DNA of 64,000 nucleotides. Source: Syntrophus gentianae (GTDB lineage: Bacteria; Desulfobacterota; Syntrophia; Syntrophales; Syntrophaceae). Shown one piece after another: positions 45,757 through 54,934 of the stretch (the first letter of the stretch is position 1; the number at the start of each line of letters is the position of its first letter). Where the stretch lies: assembly GCF_900109885.1 (NCBI RefSeq), contig NZ_FOBS01000005.1, positions 124,001 to 188,000 of the forward strand, written 5' to 3'. Under the pieces are notes generated by a model. It did no database searches and was not told the origin of the DNA. It saw only the letters and a list, made by a program, of their open reading frames with translations. A program made the position numbers and the translations under genes.

Positions 45757-47013
45757 ATGGAGTGGGTGAGTCAGGCGAGGACATACCTTACGGAGCTGTT
45801 AAAGAAACTTCCTGAGGATGCATGGCAGGCATGTAAAGAAACAACCATTGAAGTCATTTGTGACGAGCTGAAGAAGATGCCGGTTCCAATCGTGGGAACC
45901 CTGCTATCAAATACATTCAAGAAAGCAATATCCGGAAAATCCCCCAATCCCTTACCGCCAGGAGAGATCCTCTATGCCTTATTACGGATGCAGGAGTCCG
46001 ATGATGATTTTTTGCAAGGCTTAGAAAGCCTTGGCGAAAATGTTGATTATCTCACTGGCCTCGTCGAAGGAATTACCCATGATCTTGCGGTCATCAAAGA
46101 AGACCTCACCCTCCCCCATGTTCATATCAGTGATCCCGTTCTTACCCTTAATTACCCTGTATCCGATAACGAGTTGCAATTCGGGCTTATGAACCGTGGG
46201 GCTGGCGTGGTAAAGGTGCCTGAAATTGAATTGATTGTTGAATCTTACACCCCGGAAGTTGATGTAGATTACTCTGTCCCAATGGCCCCCCCACAGTATC
46301 TAAAACTCAAAGTCCGCCTGTCGCCGACCACGACATTGTATCCTTTGTTGAAATTGAACAACGAACCCTTTCGGCGTTTTGGTCAGAAGGGTGAAGGGGC
46401 AGAGGAAGTCTGCATTCAAATGTCATCCACTGCGAACGTAAGGTATCGTTTGCGAGTCCGCATTCCTTTCATCGATGAAATCTCGGGGCAGCATGGTTCA
46501 ATCACTTACCCATCAGAAAAAGAGGGGGCCCTCGAAGTGCCTTTTCGGTATGCGCCAGGGTGGACGAAAGATATTACGCCCGAATCAATGCTTGATCGTT
46601 CGAGAGTCCTTTCCGAGATATTGCGTACCTTGACGACTGCGACTTCAATATTAGAAAAAAGAGCAGAAGATGATCCGGATCAGATTGATGAGGCATTGTG
46701 GAAGAAGGGCGTATGCCTTGGTCTGCACCGATATCCGTATATAGATAGCATGCTGCGCGCCTTTGTCGGTCCGATAGCGGAATTGGCTCGAATCGAAAAA
46801 AGGTCCGACGCATTAGGAAGTGTTCTAAACCTTGTACATCAGTTGCTGCGCTTCCAGTCCCTTCTTCGTCCGGAATGGCTGCCTCCAACGGGAGCATTTT
46901 TAGAACTGACCGATACTCCGGAATTAAAACCTTTGATCGCGGCTTTTATTGGAGAACAGGACGAAATCCGCAGGAAGGCCATCCTTGGGCAGGTCATTCT
47001 GGCTGCGCGTTAA
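45757..47013 (+). CDS. Protein of unknown function, 418 residues
   Basis: Unrecognised. The ATG has AAGGAG 6 nt upstream. No signal peptide. The N-terminus (KKLPEDAWQACKETTIEVICDELKK style) is helical with an LPPGEILYALL segment, then a helical linker (VDYLTGLVEGITHDLAVIKEDL), a beta-rich middle (about 125-270, PVLTLNYPV...RYRLRVRIPF) and a helical C-terminal third. The two-part helix/beta plan and solitary position suggest an accessory gene. Codon use looks more A+T-rich than the neighbouring kinases. It follows a decayed gene region, in keeping with a recombination spot. No catalytic motif is visible. Confidence 0.7.
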   Translation: MEWVSQARTYLTELLKKLPEDAWQACKETTIEVICDELKKMPVPIVGTLLSNTFKKAISGKSPNPLPPGEILYALLRMQESDDDFLQGLESLGENVDYLTGLVEGITHDLAVIKEDLTLPHVHISDPVLTLNYPVSDNELQFGLMNRGAGVVKVPEIELIVESYTPEVDVDYSVPMAPPQYLKLKVRLSPTTTLYPLLKLNNEPFRRFGQKGEGAEEVCIQMSSTANVRYRLRVRIPFIDEISGQHGSITYPSEKEGALEVPFRYAPGWTKDITPESMLDRSRVLSEILRTLTTATSILEKRAEDDPDQIDEALWKKGVCLGLHRYPYIDSMLRAFVGPIAELARIEKRSDALGSVLNLVHQLLRFQSLLRPEWLPPTGAFLELTDTPELKPLIAAFIGEQDEIRRKAILGQVILAAR

Positions 47014-47273
47014 GGAGGAGAGCGGTGCATGTCAAAGATGGATTAAGCCGTACGATGATTGATATCTACTGGAATGCGTCCGGTAATAAACATATTTCGA
47101 AAAGGATTACGGCCATTCCGGTAAAAAAATCAGAAATATCCTATTTCAGAATCAGGGCCTTACCCGATTGCCAAGGGAGATAAATTTTATATAATGTTCA
47201 AAAGTGCCGGTATGTTTTAAATTGAAATTTGGTGAAGTGAAGTAGGGGTCAAATTATTAAACTCAGGAGCAAC

Positions 47274-47978
47274 ATGATGATTAAGGGGGGAATTATGAGT
47301 GCTTGGATAAAAAGAATAATTTTGATGTCAGTCGTTTTAGTCTGGGCATTTGTCCCCGCGGGCGCCATGGCCGGTGTGATTGCCCAAAGCACTTTTGATG
47401 CGGGAGACGAAGGCTGGACCGTCGGAGATCTTTTTGCGGCAACCGGTGCATCAACGCCTACCTATGTGGCAACCGGCGGCAATCCGGGTGGTTTTATCCG
47501 TGCAAACGACTGGTACGGCTGGAATGGTTTCCATGCCCCGACAGCTTTCCTGGGGGATAAATCAGCCGCTTATGGCGGTGTTCTTCATGTTGAGCAGAGA
47601 ATATTGTCGTCCGACGGCGCCGCCTATCCCATGGTTGTGATTTCCGATGGCATTACATCGCTTCAGTATCGCACAACCCCTCCAGGCACAGGGTGGACCT
47701 CTTATGATATCGCTTTGGCGGCTTCAGCAGGATGGGAGATCATGAACACCAGTGGCAATCCGGGAGCTCCGGCATCGGAGGCACAGCTTCAGACGGTTTT
47801 GTCAAATCTGGTCTTCATGAATTTTGAAGCGGACTGGCAGACAGGCTCAGATCAGGTCGACCTCGACAATGTTCGACTTGAGTCTCCAGGAGCCCCGGTT
47901 CCTTTGCCTCCTACCCTTCTCCTTCTTGCCCCGGGTCTTGCCGGCTTCGCTGTTATGAGAAGAAGATTTAAAAAATAG
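47274..47978 (+). CDS. Exported protein with VPLPP-type C-terminal sorting signal and laminin-B-like domain
   Basis: 234 residues; Met at 47274 (CAGGAG upstream) or at 47295 (GGGGGG upstream) are both plausible. A signal peptide ends near AGAMA. The mature region (FDAGDEGWTVGD ... GGFIRANDWYGW ... MVVISDGITSLQYR ... VDLDNVRLES) resembles the laminin B / domain IV beta sandwich found in secreted PEP-CTERM proteins. The C-terminus VPLPPTLLLLAPGLAGFAVM then MRRRFKK is a PEP-CTERM-like anchor with VPLPP instead of VPEP. Probably sorted by an exosortase. A terminator follows at 48001. Confidence 0.82.
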   Translation: MMIKGGIMSAWIKRIILMSVVLVWAFVPAGAMAGVIAQSTFDAGDEGWTVGDLFAATGASTPTYVATGGNPGGFIRANDWYGWNGFHAPTAFLGDKSAAYGGVLHVEQRILSSDGAAYPMVVISDGITSLQYRTTPPGTGWTSYDIALAASAGWEIMNTSGNPGAPASEAQLQTVLSNLVFMNFEADWQTGSDQVDLDNVRLESPGAPVPLPPTLLLLAPGLAGFAVMRRRFKK

Positions 47979-48000
47979 CTTTGTTTATTTCTTTATTTAC

Positions 48001-48033
48001 GGGCAGGATCAGAAAAGGTCCTGCCCTTTTTTG
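48001..48033 (+). terminator. Rho-independent terminator after the VPLPP-CTERM gene
   Basis: GGGCAGGA and TCCTGCCC form an 8-bp stem with an A-rich loop, followed by TTTTTTG. It is 22 bp after the stop codon. Confidence 0.88.
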
Positions 48034-48379
48034 TTGTGCGAACATTCAAAAACGACCCTTCAAATATGATACTGAAATTAAGAAGGCCGATTTGCTCTGT
48101 TACCGGAAAATACTTTTTCCAAAAATATGCTTTAAATGGATAAACAACCTCAAAATATTTTGCTGTACACGAAGACGAACCGCCATCTTCGACAATATTG
48201 TCGAAGGGCGACAATAAGATACAACGTGGCATCTAATTGTTTATATTCACTATTTTTTAAAATGTTTTTATTCGCTCTCGACATTTATTGCCTTTGAAAA
48301 ATGGCTTTTTTAAACAGCATTTGAATTCTTCTCCAATAATATTCTTATAATATCCTATACTTATACAGTATCAATCCCA
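48034..48379. other. AT-rich non-coding stretch
   Basis: About 345 bp without a supportable gene. A short palindrome CGACAATATTGTCG near 48188-48201 is the only structured element I see. It precedes the sigma-54-like site at 48380. Confidence 0.4.
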
Positions 48380-48396
48380 TTGGCACAATCAATGCT
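48380..48396 (+). promoter_or_regulatory. Sigma-54 (RpoN) promoter candidate of a small RNA
   Basis: TTGGCACAATCAATGCT matches the -24/-12 consensus TGGCACG-N4-TTGCW with G-24/G-25 and G-13/C-12 at exact spacing; the deviations are A for the G after CAC and A for the first T of TTGC. Expected transcription start is near 48407. Confidence 0.65.
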
Positions 48397-48406
48397 TGGA
48401 ATAGAG

Positions 48407-48537
48407 ACAAAAGACGAAATTCCGGCGAATTCAAACGGGCAGAAGGAGCCGGATCCCATACAGAGAAAATCAATCCCAAGATCGTCTTATCCTCCTGGAC
48501 TGAAGGGGAGTCAAAACGGCTCCCCTTCAGTCTTTTT
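48407..48537 (+). ncRNA. Candidate sigma-54-dependent small RNA, about 130 nt
   Basis: Bounded on the left by the sigma-54-like site at 48380-48396 and on the right by a strong Rho-independent terminator at 48499-48537. It contains no ORF with a ribosome site. Just before the terminator stem is a single-stranded-looking TTATCCTCCTGG segment; CCTCC is complementary to Shine-Dalgarno sequences, a common feature of trans-acting small RNAs. The next gene starts about 150 bp downstream of the terminator. The RNA is inferred from its signals only; the 5' end is approximate. Confidence 0.55.
48499..48537 (+). terminator. Rho-independent terminator of the candidate small RNA
   Basis: ACTGAAGGGGAG and CTCCCCTTCAGT form a perfect 12-bp stem with a 9-nt loop, followed by CTTTTTG. 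No protein gene ends near it, so it must terminate a non-coding transcript or act as a leader terminator for the gene at 48686. Confidence 0.88.
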
Positions 48538-48685
48538 GTATCTCCTCGAAACAATGCACCCTATTTTACCCTTCCCGGAAAGTTTCTCCGGCGCCTTTAT
48601 ATCCCCTTGAAGAAAGACTCTTTCCTATGCTAAATTCCCGCCATGATTGGAAGAGCTTTTGCGGCTCTTTCCTGGAGGTTCCACC

Positions 48686-50023
48686 ATGATTGAAACCGAC
48701 CTTGATCTGCTCATATACGGAAGCCTCCTGTTGACGATGTCGAAGGAGGAAACCGTTATCGAAAACCCCGTCCTGGGCATCCGGGACGGGAAAATCGTCT
48801 TCGTCATGAAGGACGAGGCCTTCCCGGAAGACGCCTATCGCGCAAAAAAAATCCTGAACAGGCGCAATACCCTGATCATGCCGGGGCTGGTGAATACCCA
48901 TACGCACCTGGCCATGACGTGCTTTCGCGGCATGGCGGACGATCTCCCCCTGATGACCTGGCTCAATGAGCATATCTTTCCCGCTGAAGCGCAGCATGTC
49001 AACCCGGAGATGGTGTATGCGGGATCGCTCCTGGCCATGGCGGAAATGATCCTGTCCGGAACGACCACCTTCAGCGATGGTTACTTCTTCGTCGACTCGG
49101 TTACCCGGGCGGCGAAAGAGGCCGGCATGCGGGCTGTCATTTCTCAAGGGTTCATTGATTTCCCCACTCCAGACACCCCGGACACCTCCCGTCAGATGGA
49201 TGCCGTGAGGCGGCTGCTTTCTGAACAGAAATTCGCTTCGCCTTTGATTCAGCCTGCGCTCTTCTGCCATTCTCCTTATACCTGTTCCCCGGAGACCCTG
49301 GTCCGGATCAAAGAGGCGGCACGGGAGGCTGACATCCTCTACATTCTGCACCTTTCGGAAACCCGTGAGGAAGTGTCCCTGATTCAAGACCGTTACGGCA
49401 AGCGGCCGGCTTTGCATCTCCGTGACCTGGATGTCCTGGATTCGAAGACCCTTGTCGTGCACTGCGCCTGGCTTGACGAAGAAGAGCAGGATATCCTTGC
49501 CAAATGGAATGTCAGAGTTTCCCATGCGCCTCAGAGCAACATGAAACTGGCTGCTGGAATTGCACCCATTCCGGCAATGCAGGCGCGGGGAATCACGATT
49601 GGCCTTGGGACGGACGGCTCCGCGAGCAACAACGATCTGGACCTTTTTCTGGAAATGGATACCGCCGCGAAAATTCACAAAGTCGCTGCGCTGGATCCGA
49701 CCGTCATGAACGCCCGGCAGGTCGTCCGAATGGCGACTCTTGACGGGGCCAGGGCCTTAGGGATGGAGGACCGAGTCGGTTCAATCGAAGTCGGCAAAGC
49801 CGCGGACCTCATTATTCTTGACCTGAATCAGCCTCACCTGACGCCGATGTACAATCCCTACTCTCACCTCGTCTATGCCGTTTCCGGCGCGGATGTGCTC
49901 ACTTCTATCATCAATGGAAAGGTGGTTATGGAAGACCGGAAACTCTGTCATCTTGATCTGGAGGCGATCATGAAGGAAGTCAACAAAATCGCGAAAAGGA
50001 TAAGAAACAGCCGCCTGAAATGA
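48686..50023 (+). CDS. Amidohydrolase, 5'-methylthioadenosine/S-adenosylhomocysteine deaminase-like
   Basis: 445 residues from the ATG at 48686 (GGAGG 7 nt upstream). Metal-dependent hydrolase fold: His72 and His74 in VNTHTHLAM, a third His in LHLSETREE, a further His in VVHCAWL, and the metal Asp in [20 protein letters not shown] with [20 protein letters not shown] and [16 protein letters not shown] are characteristic of the SAH/MTA deaminase (MtaD) and TrzA/AtzA group. It most likely deaminates SAH or 5'-MTA to the inosyl form; the exact substrate is uncertain. The gene stands alone. Confidence 0.88.
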   Translation: MIETDLDLLIYGSLLLTMSKEETVIENPVLGIRDGKIVFVMKDEAFPEDAYRAKKILNRRNTLIMPGLVNTHTHLAMTCFRGMADDLPLMTWLNEHIFPAEAQHVNPEMVYAGSLLAMAEMILSGTTTFSDGYFFVDSVTRAAKEAGMRAVISQGFIDFPTPDTPDTSRQMDAVRRLLSEQKFASPLIQPALFCHSPYTCSPETLVRIKEAAREADILYILHLSETREEVSLIQDRYGKRPALHLRDLDVLDSKTLVVHCAWLDEEEQDILAKWNVRVSHAPQSNMKLAAGIAPIPAMQARGITIGLGTDGSASNNDLDLFLEMDTAAKIHKVAALDPTVMNARQVVRMATLDGARALGMEDRVGSIEVGKAADLIILDLNQPHLTPMYNPYSHLVYAVSGADVLTSIINGKVVMEDRKLCHLDLEAIMKEVNKIAKRIRNSRLK

Positions 50024-50066
50024 AATCTTTCTCCTCGCGAATAAAGACTCCCATCAGCCCTTACGT

Positions 50067-50252
50067 TTACATCATTGATATTCCCGGCTGATGGAATTTA
50101 TCCACAAATCCTTTGAGGTACTCCGTAATTGCATCCAAGTGGTCTCTCTCTATATCTCCACTTGTCTCCAATTGCCGATATACCTGCCCCACGATATCAA
50201 ACATGAGATTGATGTCTTCATGCTCAGTCATCAGCGAGTGAGTTGCTTTCAT
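50067..50252 (-). pseudogene. Truncated hemerythrin-like (HHE) protein
   Basis: 61 residues from the ATG at 50252, which has AAGGAAGAGG upstream. MKATHSLMTEHEDINLMFDI and EYLKGFVDKFHQ correspond to the first two helices of a hemerythrin-HHE domain with iron-ligand-type His and Glu, but the gene stops after KFHQPGISMM, where complete proteins continue with HxKEE and two more helices. None of the three frames downstream restores them. It is either a decayed gene or a half-domain; iron binding as a monomer is doubtful. Confidence 0.6.
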
Positions 50253-50492
50253 ATTCCTCTTCCTTCCTGATTCGATCCCGTCATCGCAATAAAATTCAGT
50301 CTTCAAAGCAGGTCACAGATTTGCATCCAGCCCATGGCATTGATGAAAATGCATCCGTAAATTCAGCAGGCGTTCATGATCTCGTTAAGTGAAAGATATA
50401 ATAAATATTAAGTTTTTTCACTACCGGCTGATTACGGATTGTCTCCCAGTAAAAACCTGTGATTGTTTTATGAGCGATTCCAGTACCTCCAA

Positions 50493-50521
50493 TTGACAGG
50501 AATTCGGAATAAAGTTAATAT
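50493..50521 (+). promoter_or_regulatory. Promoter of the first PAS hybrid kinase
   Basis: TTGACA (50493-50498) and TAATAT (50516-50521) with a 17-bp spacer, about 50 bp upstream of the ATG at 50573. The rest of the 50253-50572 gap is AT-rich and shows no gene. Confidence 0.6.
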
Positions 50522-50572
50522 ATTTAAAAATGTTGACATGTTGCTGAACCCTTAATCAAGACAGGGAACCCC

Positions 50573-53482
50573 ATGAGCAACTCTCTCAGAACAAATCAGG
50601 AACTCCTTCAAGAAAATAGCGCCCTGAAGCAGAAAATCCGGGAACTGGAACAATCGGCAGCTCTGCAGAAACAGGTGGAGGAAGAGCTGAGATACTCATG
50701 GCAGCAATTACGGCTGCTCATCGACGCCGGTCCGGATTTTTTCTTTCTGAAAGACCTTCAATTCCGCTATCAACTGGTCAATTCCGCCAATGCCCGATTC
50801 TTCGGATGCGATGAAACGGCCATCCTGGGACTGACAGACTTCGAACTCATGCCCGAGGAGGCCGCCCTCGCCTGCCGGGAGAGTGATGAACAGGCGATTC
50901 GCGACAGAGCGCTCGTGATTACCATCGAGCCCGTCGGGGACCGATTCTATGAGACCCATAAATTCCCCCTGCTCGTGGACGGCGAAGTTGTCGGTGTCGC
51001 CGGAATCGTCCGCGACATCACCGGCCACAGACAGGCCGAAGAGGCGCTGAGGAAGAGCGAGGAGCTCCAGGCCACGATTCTAAACCATGTCGGCGCTCAT
51101 ATTTTTCTCAAGGACAAACAGCACCGTTATACCTATGTCAACAATAACGTATGCGAACTCTTCGGCATGAAAGTGGATGAAATTATCGGCAAAGACGATA
51201 CCAACTTTTTCTCCGCAGCCTCCATTGAAGAAATCAGGAAGAGTGACCGTAGGGTGATCGAATATGGTGAAACCATTACCCGCGAAGAGATCGATCTTAC
51301 CTCAGCGGATAAGGTTCCACACTCTTACTGGGTTGTAAAGATGCCGCTCAAGGACAGTAACGGAACCATCTACGGCCTGTGCGGCATATCCACCGACATC
51401 ACCGAACTCAAGCGCGCCGGGGAGGCCATGAAACTGAATGCCGAGCGAACGGAAATATTGCTGCAGCTGAATCAAATGTCTATGGCTTCACTCCAGGAAA
51501 TCATGGACTTTGCCCTGGAAAAGGCCGTCCAGATGACGAGGAGCACGATTGGTTACCTGGCGTTTACGAATGAGGATGAGAGCGTCTTGACGATACATTC
51601 GTGGTCCCGAACCGCCATGCGTGAATGTGCAATCTCACAAAAGCCGGTCCATTTTCCCATGGTGAGCACGGGACTCTGGGGAGAAGCCGTCCGGCAGCGC
51701 AAACCGATCATTACAAACGATTATTCCCTGCCTGATCCTTGTAAGAAAGGTTACCCGGAGGGTCATGTCCCGATTTTCCGGCACATGAATATCCCTGTTT
51801 TCTCAGAATCTCACATTGTACTGGTCGCCGGGGTAGGAAACAAAGCGGATGACTATAACGAGACGGATGTGCAGCAGCTGACTCTCTTAATGGAGGGGAT
51901 ATGGCGAATCATCGAACGAAAGAAAGCAGAGGAGGAGTTGAAATCGTCGCAAAGTCGCCTTGCCAGCATTATCGAGTTCCTTCCCGACGCCACCTTTGCC
52001 ATCGACCTGGAGGGGAAAGTCATTTCCTGGAACAGGGCCCTCGAAGAGCTTACCGGCTATGCCGGCAAAGAGATGCTCGGCAGGGGAAACTATGAATATG
52101 CCATCCCCTTCTATGGAGAAAGACGCCCTCTCTTCGTGGACCTGCTGCTTTCGTGGGATGATGAGATTGCCAGGAAATATTCCTTTATCAAAAAGGAAGG
52201 CGACACAGTCTATGCCGAAGGGGAAGTGCCCTTCGTGCGCAGGCCGAGCAGGATGATGTGGGGCAAGGCGAGCCTCCTTCGCAATGAAAGAGGAGAGGTC
52301 ATTGGAGCCATCGAAACCATGCGCGATGTTACCGACCGCAAGTTTCTCGAATCCCAGCTTTTTCAGGCCCAGAAAATGGAAGCGATCGGCACCCTTGCCG
52401 GAGGCGTCGCTCACGACTTCAACAACATCCTCATGGGAATAGAAGGGTATGTCTCTCTGATGCTGCAGGAGATCGACCCGTACCATCCCCATCATGAACG
52501 GTTGAAGTATATTGAAGAACAGGTTCACAGCGCATCGGACCTTACCCGGCAGCTCCTGGGTTTTGCCCGCGTCGGCAGATATGAAATACAGCCGACAGAC
52601 CTGAACCAGCTCATCAGGAAAAGTTCCTCCATGTTCAGCAGGACGAAGAAAGAACTCACCATAACCAGAAAATACGAGAAGAATCTCTGGACCGTGGAGG
52701 TTGACCGGGGTCAAATCGAACAGGTCCTCCTCAATCTTTACGTGAACGCCTGGCACGCCATGCCGGCGGGAGGAAAAATCTCTCTCGAAACCAAAAACTT
52801 GACCCTTGAGGAGAGTTTCACGACATTACATGCCGTTCCTCCCGGAAAATATGTCATGGTCCGAGTCTCCGACACCGGCACCGGTATGAACGAAGAAACA
52901 AGGGAGCGGATATTTGATCCCTTCTTTACCACGAAGAAGATGGGGAGAGGAACAGGATTGGGACTGGCCATCGTTTACGGGATTATCCGGGGGCATGGCG
53001 GCTTCATTTCCGTCGAAAGCGAACCCGGACGCGGTACGGCATTCACCATCTATCTCCCTGCATCGGAGAAAGAAGTCCTTCAAGAGAAGACGACTGAAGC
53101 GGAAACCCTCAGAGGTACTGAAACCATCCTGATTGTAGATGATGAACCGACGATTCTTGCCGTGAGCAAAGCAATGCTCGAGTTTCTGGGATATACGGTC
53201 CATGAGGCAACCAGCGGGCCGGAGGCGATCGCCCTCTACAGGGAAAAGAAAGGCGACATTGACCTCGTCATTCTGGATATGATCATGCCGGAGTTATCGG
53301 GTGGTGAAACCTTCGACCGTATCCGGGGACTGAATCCTTCGGCAAAAGTAATGCTCAGCAGCGGCTACAGCCTCGACGGGCAAGCACAGCAGATTATGAA
53401 CCGGGGATGCCGCGGATTCATCCAGAAGCCGTTCAACATCGACAGCCTTTCCAGAAAGGTCCGGGAGGTGCTGGGGAAATAA
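50573..53482 (+). CDS. Hybrid sensor histidine kinase, PAS-PAS-GAF-PAS-HisKA-HATPase-receiver
   Basis: 969 residues, soluble. An N-terminal coiled coil (10-40) is followed by two PAS domains (about 45-155 and 165-285), a GAF_2-type domain (about 295-445; HFPMVSTGLWGEAVRQRKPI), a third PAS (about 455-590), a NtrB-like HisKA with [17 protein letters not shown], an HATPase with LNLYVNAWHAMP, SDTGTGMNEETRERIFDPF and GTGLGLAIVYGI, and a C-terminal receiver (ILIVDDEP, LVILDMIMPELSG, QKPF). It has no DNA-binding or enzymatic output, so it must act through phosphorelay to another protein. The HPt partner is not in the window. Confidence 0.95.
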   Translation: MSNSLRTNQELLQENSALKQKIRELEQSAALQKQVEEELRYSWQQLRLLIDAGPDFFFLKDLQFRYQLVNSANARFFGCDETAILGLTDFELMPEEAALACRESDEQAIRDRALVITIEPVGDRFYETHKFPLLVDGEVVGVAGIVRDITGHRQAEEALRKSEELQATILNHVGAHIFLKDKQHRYTYVNNNVCELFGMKVDEIIGKDDTNFFSAASIEEIRKSDRRVIEYGETITREEIDLTSADKVPHSYWVVKMPLKDSNGTIYGLCGISTDITELKRAGEAMKLNAERTEILLQLNQMSMASLQEIMDFALEKAVQMTRSTIGYLAFTNEDESVLTIHSWSRTAMRECAISQKPVHFPMVSTGLWGEAVRQRKPIITNDYSLPDPCKKGYPEGHVPIFRHMNIPVFSESHIVLVAGVGNKADDYNETDVQQLTLLMEGIWRIIERKKAEEELKSSQSRLASIIEFLPDATFAIDLEGKVISWNRALEELTGYAGKEMLGRGNYEYAIPFYGERRPLFVDLLLSWDDEIARKYSFIKKEGDTVYAEGEVPFVRRPSRMMWGKASLLRNERGEVIGAIETMRDVTDRKFLESQLFQAQKMEAIGTLAGGVAHDFNNILMGIEGYVSLMLQEIDPYHPHHERLKYIEEQVHSASDLTRQLLGFARVGRYEIQPTDLNQLIRKSSSMFSRTKKELTITRKYEKNLWTVEVDRGQIEQVLLNLYVNAWHAMPAGGKISLETKNLTLEESFTTLHAVPPGKYVMVRVSDTGTGMNEETRERIFDPFFTTKKMGRGTGLGLAIVYGIIRGHGGFISVESEPGRGTAFTIYLPASEKEVLQEKTTEAETLRGTETILIVDDEPTILAVSKAMLEFLGYTVHEATSGPEAIALYREKKGDIDLVILDMIMPELSGGETFDRIRGLNPSAKVMLSSGYSLDGQAQQIMNRGCRGFIQKPFNIDSLSRKVREVLGK

Positions 53483-53538
53483 GCTGCATCAAGGGGCATC
53501 AAGATTATCTTTCCTCCGATATCCCTGCAGGACCAATC

Positions 53539-54732
53539 TCAATAGAACAGATCTTGAGGCGGCACGTTGTGAAGCCTGCGAATGTGGGAAAAAAGGGTAT
53601 CGGGAAGATATCGGCCCCAGAGGTGAATGGGAATGGGGGATACTTCAATGCTCGGGCTGAAGCCCACGGCGAAAAGATACTCCACCAGAAATTCGATGTT
53701 GAGAGGGATGTTCCCTTTGTAATCCTTATTGTCCCGCTGGGTGATGATCCGTTTTTCGTGAATGGAATTGCCCAGCTCCGATTCAACCAGATCGGGAAAG
53801 GTGGTCAGGATGACTTCCAGCCTGATGGTGTCTGCGGCATCCCCGAGCAGAAATTCCAGGCCGCGGCTCAGATACGCCTCCGAAAGCCCCCGATATCCGA
53901 CATGCTTCCACCATTTTTTCTCTTCGTACCGTTTACAGACCTGTTCACGATTCCACGGGACTTCCACGATGAGGTTCACGGCGTTGTAAAGCCCTTGAAG
54001 GCATTCTCTTTCCACAACTTCACAATTCTCACACCGGGAGAGCAAATCCTCGATTCTCGCCAGTTCGTCCGGTGAACCGACAATCTTGATGCCGCCGACA
54101 TCGTTTATGGTAAGGGGACCCGGTTCGAAGGAGATTTCACCAGAGATGAACTTGTGGGAGATGATCTCTTCAGCCCGGGCGAATTCCTGCACCATTTCCT
54201 CTTCAGGGGTCAGCAGAAGGCTCAGGGGAACTCCCATCCGTCTGGCCCGTTTTTTTGCCAGCTTCTTGGCCTCGGACTGCACGATGCTGAAGAGCCATGA
54301 TGCAATTCTACGATTGGCCTTCTCAGCCACGCGGCGGGGGCGCTTGATCCGGAAAACGGCAAGCAATTCCCCGGCATCACTCAAATACATGACGCCGTTT
54401 ATGGGGGCGTCCTGGTAGAAATAATCAGGATTCCGGGAATATGCCGAAAGCAGTTCCCGAATGCGGGGGGTAAGGTTTTTCCGGGATTTGAGGAGCGTGT
54501 TTCGGAGCTCGCCCTTGAGCGTAATGCGTTGTGCCTTATAGGCGCCAGGTTGCTGATGAAGATCGCCAACCAGAAAATCGGTAAGGTCTTCCAGCGTCTC
54601 CCCCAGAATGAAGCCGTCGGTAATAAGGATTTCCGTCAGGCGCCGGGCGTCGGTGGACTCCGGCTGCCCCCGGAACCACCGCTCGGCAATCTGAAACAGC
54701 TCTTTCCGATGCACAAACCCGGTGAGATACAT
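53539..54732 (-). CDS. Protein of unknown function, 397 residues, possible RelA/SpoT-like remote homologue
   Basis: Start ATG at 54732 has GGAG 6 nt upstream; a GTG six codons earlier lacks one. No signal or membrane helix. A basic helical stretch (SEAKKLAKKRARRMGVPLSLL) precedes INDVGGIKIVGSPDELARIEDLL and GLYNAVNLIVEVPWNREQV, then IRLEVILTTFPDLVESELGNSIHEK. Order and spacing recall the (p)ppGpp synthetase fold (DxxGxRI ... YxxxHL ... EIQxRT), but key residues are not conserved, so this is only a hint. It sits alone between two large kinases and is convergent with the first. Confidence 0.6.
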   Translation of the reverse strand: MYLTGFVHRKELFQIAERWFRGQPESTDARRLTEILITDGFILGETLEDLTDFLVGDLHQQPGAYKAQRITLKGELRNTLLKSRKNLTPRIRELLSAYSRNPDYFYQDAPINGVMYLSDAGELLAVFRIKRPRRVAEKANRRIASWLFSIVQSEAKKLAKKRARRMGVPLSLLLTPEEEMVQEFARAEEIISHKFISGEISFEPGPLTINDVGGIKIVGSPDELARIEDLLSRCENCEVVERECLQGLYNAVNLIVEVPWNREQVCKRYEEKKWWKHVGYRGLSEAYLSRGLEFLLGDAADTIRLEVILTTFPDLVESELGNSIHEKRIITQRDNKDYKGNIPLNIEFLVEYLFAVGFSPSIEVSPIPIHLWGRYLPDTLFSHIRRLHNVPPQDLFY

Positions 54733-54934
54733 GGCGATCTCCGCCTCCACTCCGTAATTTGATCAGTCCTCCCGCACAAACCGCTCCACAACGGCTCGAC
54801 GATACTTGAAGTCTGTTCATATGCTGGTAAAGATGATAATATAAATCCGCTTAATTTAAAATGAGGGTTTTTCTTTCTTTTTAACGGTTCCCTGTTTTTC
54901 ATCCGGCACAGGGAAAACCGGCAAGGTGGGGCAT

